Assembly: GCA_023957375.1 (NCBI GenBank)
Contig: JAMLHB010000003.1
Location: 587,342 to 651,341 of the forward strand
Source of the DNA: Flavobacteriales bacterium
GTDB taxonomy: Bacteria; Bacteroidota; Bacteroidia; Flavobacteriales_F; PHOS-HE28
Direction of reading: 5' to 3'
DNA length: 64,000 nucleotides
The notes under the pieces are model-generated. The model worked only from the letters and a program-made list of their open reading frames with translations, ran no database searches and was not told the DNA's origin. Positions 61,004 through 64,000 of the stretch are shown piece by piece. The translations under genes and the position numbers were made by a program. How positions within the stretch are numbered: position 1 is the first letter of the stretch; each line of letters opens with the position of its first letter.

Positions 61004-64000
61004 ATGAAAACCAAAATGACGTTTAATCTACGCGCGGGCGAAGCTACCCCCCCCCCTCCCCCCCCCGCAGGGGCCTGCTGGGCGCGATAACCGTAGCCGC
61101 CATGTGTAGTGGTGGCCTGCTGGCCGCACAGGACAACCTGTGGGTGAGCGGGTCCCAACTGCTGGACTTCAACGTGCCGGACAATGGGGCCACCACGGTG
61201 TGCCCCCTGCCCACCGGGCCCACCAGCACGGACTATCAAGGGCAACCGGCGCAGTACGCCCAAAATGCCCAGTACGATGAGAACGGCAAGCTGCTCTTCT
61301 TCGTGGTGGACGGTGCCGTTTACGACCACGCCGGGTATTTGATGGCCGACAACGACGCAGCCACCTCTTGCACGGACTGCCTGATGAAAGGCATCCAGGA
61401 AGTGAGCATCGTGCTGGTACCCGGCACCTGTGACAAGTACTATATCATTTCGGCGGACACCCGGTCGGTCGGCGGCTCCAACAGTTCCCTGCTGGCCTTC
61501 AGCATCCTGGACCTTTCCATGGGCAGCCGCTACCACACTGGCCGGAAAGGTGCCGTTCTGCACCAATACGAGCTGCCCCCGGAATTTGCCCTTCTCGAGG
61601 CAAGGGCGGGGAATGTCTCGGGGCTTCCCGGAGTGAACGGCTATGCCTCCTACATCATAAAGGACGGGCAAGCGGGCATCCTGCCGGGCAACAACAGCTC
61701 CCGCTACAACAACATCCAGCATACCGTTCTTGACGGGGCCATGGCCAACGGGAACAAGGTGCTGTTCATCCGCACCGCTGCCGAGAACTGCTATGCCCTG
61801 ATCACCCCCTACGGCATCGGCGAAGCCCTCCTCCTGGGCTCGGTGCACAACAGCGGCGCCGATGCAAAGCTCTTTATGATCGGCGGCAACGCCGTGGCGC
61901 AAGGACCCGATGGCAAATACCGCTATGCCGTTAGCCGAAGCCTCAGCTTTGTGGTCGGCCCGGCGGACAACCAGATCCTCGAGCTGCACGAGGCCCATAT
62001 CGGCACCAGCAGCGTAAGCATCAGCCCCATCGACCTGGGCATCAACACGAACATTTACGGGTCTTCCAACAGCACCGGCCGCATCCGGGGCCTTGCCTTC
62101 AGCCCCAATGGCAGGTATCTGTACTTCACGCAAGCCTTTGCACCACACGTGGGTTACATCGATGTGCTGGACCCCGCCTTGCAGGTATACGACCTGGGCA
62201 TGCAGCTTGGAATACCCGCAGCCAACCTGGCTCCCTTTGCCCAAGGGCAGATACGGCCCAACAAAACCCCCGACGGCTTGGACGATGCCATCTACTTGCC
62301 TTCCGCCAACGGCTTTGGGTATATCATGAACCCGGATGCACCTGCCTCGGCGAGTTGGCACCCCGGCATGTCCACCACAGCCACGCTCAATGGCCTCCCA
62401 ATATCCATGGCCGCGCAATCATCCTCCCCATCCTTTACGCAATACCTGATGGACATGCAGAACTACCGTGACCAGCAGATCCCCAGCTTGGCATTGGCCC
62501 GGTGCTGCCGGGACAATGAACGCATACCCGAATGGAGCCACCGATATGAGGATGTTTGGACGAGCACGGCCGCAAACCCATGGACCCCCGCGGACAATCC
62601 GTTCACCAGCATTTCATGCCCGCCGTCCCCGACCCTTTACTCCCAACACCAGATCGATTCCATCTACACGGTACACGGCTACCTATACTTCGAAGAGAAC
62701 TTCGTGATCAAGACGGGTAGCCGGTTGTACGTGAAGAACATGGATTGGCGCTTTGCCCCGAACGCCCGCCTGATCATTGAAAAGGGGGCCTTCGTACGCT
62801 TTGATAGCTGCTTGGTGAGAGGAACCATTGATTCATTGGGGTGCATACCCCGCAAATGGCCCGGCATGGAACTCTACGGAACCCCCACCGCCATACAGGG
62901 GCAAAGTGCCTACCCGGCCGACCAAGGCCGCTTGGTGCTCAACAACACCACCGTGCAGGATGCCGTGGTGGGCGTTACCGTGGGCAAAAAGAACCAGTAC
63001 GGCCTAGTGGTGGGCACCGGGGGCATACTGGAAACCAACGGCAGTACCTTCCGCAACTGCCGCATAGGCGTGAACTTCTATGCCTACCAGAACAGGCTGC
63101 CCAACAACAACCCCATACGCAACCGCAGCCGGTTCATCCGCACCACTTTCACCGCGGACGCCAACTACATCGCCCCGCTGGACTTTGCCCTGCATGCCCA
63201 ACTGTGGAAGGTGGACGGCATCGATTTCTTGGGTTGCACCTTTGAAAACCTGCGCATCACCGAAACCAGCAGCAGCCAGTTGGGCCAAGGCATCCGCAGC
63301 TTGGATGCCCACTTCCGCGTGCTGCCCAGTTGCATGGACCCCCTGCCAACGCCTCCGGGTGGCACCTGCCAAAACCTCATGCCTTCCCGCTGTACCGGGT
63401 TGGACATGGGCATACGCGCCGCCAATGCCGTAACCGCCCGCAACTTCACCGTGGACTATGCCGAATTTTCCAACAACGTCTGCGGCGTGTACGCCAACAG
63501 CGTGCTCAACTTCGAGGTGCATAACAGCAACTTCCAAGTGGGGAGCAGCAAGGCAACAAGTTACACGGGACAAGATGATGAGCAGTACTGGCAAGGTGCT
63601 CACCGCGGCATTTACAGTTTCAAAAGCTGGGGCTTCTTGGTGGACGACAACACACTCACCAACAACCCCAATGCGACCACCACCCAACTGGAGGGCATTG
63701 TAACGGGTTACAGTGAGGCCCACAACGATGTGGTGTTCCGCAACCACGCCAGCAACTTGCAAACCGGCTTTGCCGGCGAAGGCATCTGCGCGGACCCCAG
63801 CAACCGCGCACTGATCGGTCTCACCTATCTGTGCAACACCAACAGCGGCAACGTGAACGACATCTGGGACCGACGGGTGACAAGCGACCCAAGCACTTTC
63901 GCCAACCAGACCATCCGCACCACCCAAGGTTCCTACAGCCGTCCGGCCGACAACAGTTTTGGGCAGCAAGCAGGTGGACACTTGGACCTCAAGAACACCA
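61004..64000 (+). CDS. large secreted protein with a frameshift at a poly-C tract; runs off the window
   Basis: From the ATG at 61004 the frame reads MKTKMTFNLRAGEAT, then Pro codons, and stops at 61088 (28 residues). The frame one base back, entered by adding one C (or removing two) in the C10-T-C9 tract, gives RRGLLGAITVAAMCSGGLLAAQ, a good signal peptide, and then stays open for about 977 codons to the end of the window. The secreted part starts DNLWVSGSQLLDFNVPDNG, has propeller-like segments (IRGLAFSPNGRYLYFTQ), and after about residue 550 reads like a right-handed beta-helix (ARLIIEKGAFVRFDSCLVRG, RLVLNNTTVQDAVVGVTVG). It is probably a T9SS cargo, but the C-terminus is not visible. The break is either phase variation or a sequencing error. 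Confidence 0.8.
61047..61066 (+). repeat. C10-T-C9 homopolymer tract in the signal-peptide region
   Basis: Ten C, one T, nine C. Slippage of +1 or -2 would join the ATG at 61004 to the long downstream frame. No other run of similar length was noticed in the window. Confidence 0.9.

Noticed and set aside
60988-62418. 476-residue minus-strand ORF
   Set aside because: It lies opposite the secreted beta-helix protein, has low-complexity shadow composition (many Gly, Val, His, Ala), and its start region covers the poly-C tract.

Overview
The window is GC-rich DNA from a member of the Bacteroidota, most likely an uncultured Flavobacteriales lineage. The evidence is one PorP/SprF-type protein, three proteins carrying or built like type IX secretion (T9SS) cargo, TonB and PstS-like/TPR genes in a typical Bacteroidota order, DUF6364- and DUF6922-type small proteins, and TAnnTTTG-like -7 promoter boxes just upstream of start codons. 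No rRNA, tRNA, CRISPR array, transposase or phage gene was seen.

Layout. 1-2536: end of an unknown gene, an orphan antitoxin-like gene, rsmI, an exported protein, then about 0.8 kb of hairpin-rich non-coding DNA. 2537-6067: a one-gene MmeI-like type IIG restriction-modification enzyme, followed by a dense repeat patch (6131-6452). 6545-13520: an MDR-family oxidoreductase, a CoA hydrolase/transferase, a nested inverted repeat, a DAHP synthase-chorismate mutase fusion and a T9SS-exported FG-GAP protein. 13615-19592: a molybdenum-cofactor cluster (ThiF/MoeB-like, TSUP transporter, moeA, mobA, moaD, moaE, moaC-mogA fusion) that contains a VapBC module and has no moaA. 19596-22209: a DUF6922-type gene broken by an in-frame stop, an aldehyde dehydrogenase and a second VapBC module. 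22298-29155: lpxD, a 1530-residue T9SS protein and a PGI/PMI-type isomerase. 29269-41216: a TPR/PstS-like/TonB operon, a membrane glycosyltransferase candidate, a lone scoA and nuoJKLMN, all on the minus strand. 41357-55268: a methyltransferase with a palindromic operator candidate, and an operon of a giant 31-repeat adhesin, a PorP/SprF protein and an OmpA/TPR/PD40 protein. 55546-60105: a small exported protein, sucB and sucA. 60205-64000: six tandem palindromic units of about 105 bp, then a large secreted protein that runs off the window and whose signal peptide is separated from its only good start codon by a C10-T-C9 tract.

How the genes work together. The adhesin, SprF-like and OmpA-like proteins probably form one surface-display unit: SprF-type proteins help T9SS export or attach SprB-type adhesins. 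The Mo-cofactor genes form one pathway from MPT synthase (MoaD/MoaE) through Mo insertion (MoeA/MogA domain) to nucleotide attachment (MobA). SucA and SucB are the E1 and E2 subunits of 2-oxoglutarate dehydrogenase. The Nuo proteins are part of the membrane arm of complex I.

Best leads for something new: the poly-C tract that could switch the last surface protein on and off; the repeat array lying between it and the divergent sucAB operon; the adhesin's apparent ten-repeat higher-order period; several palindromic repeat families, some of which have entered coding sequence in frame; and the palindrome at the start of the methyltransferase gene.
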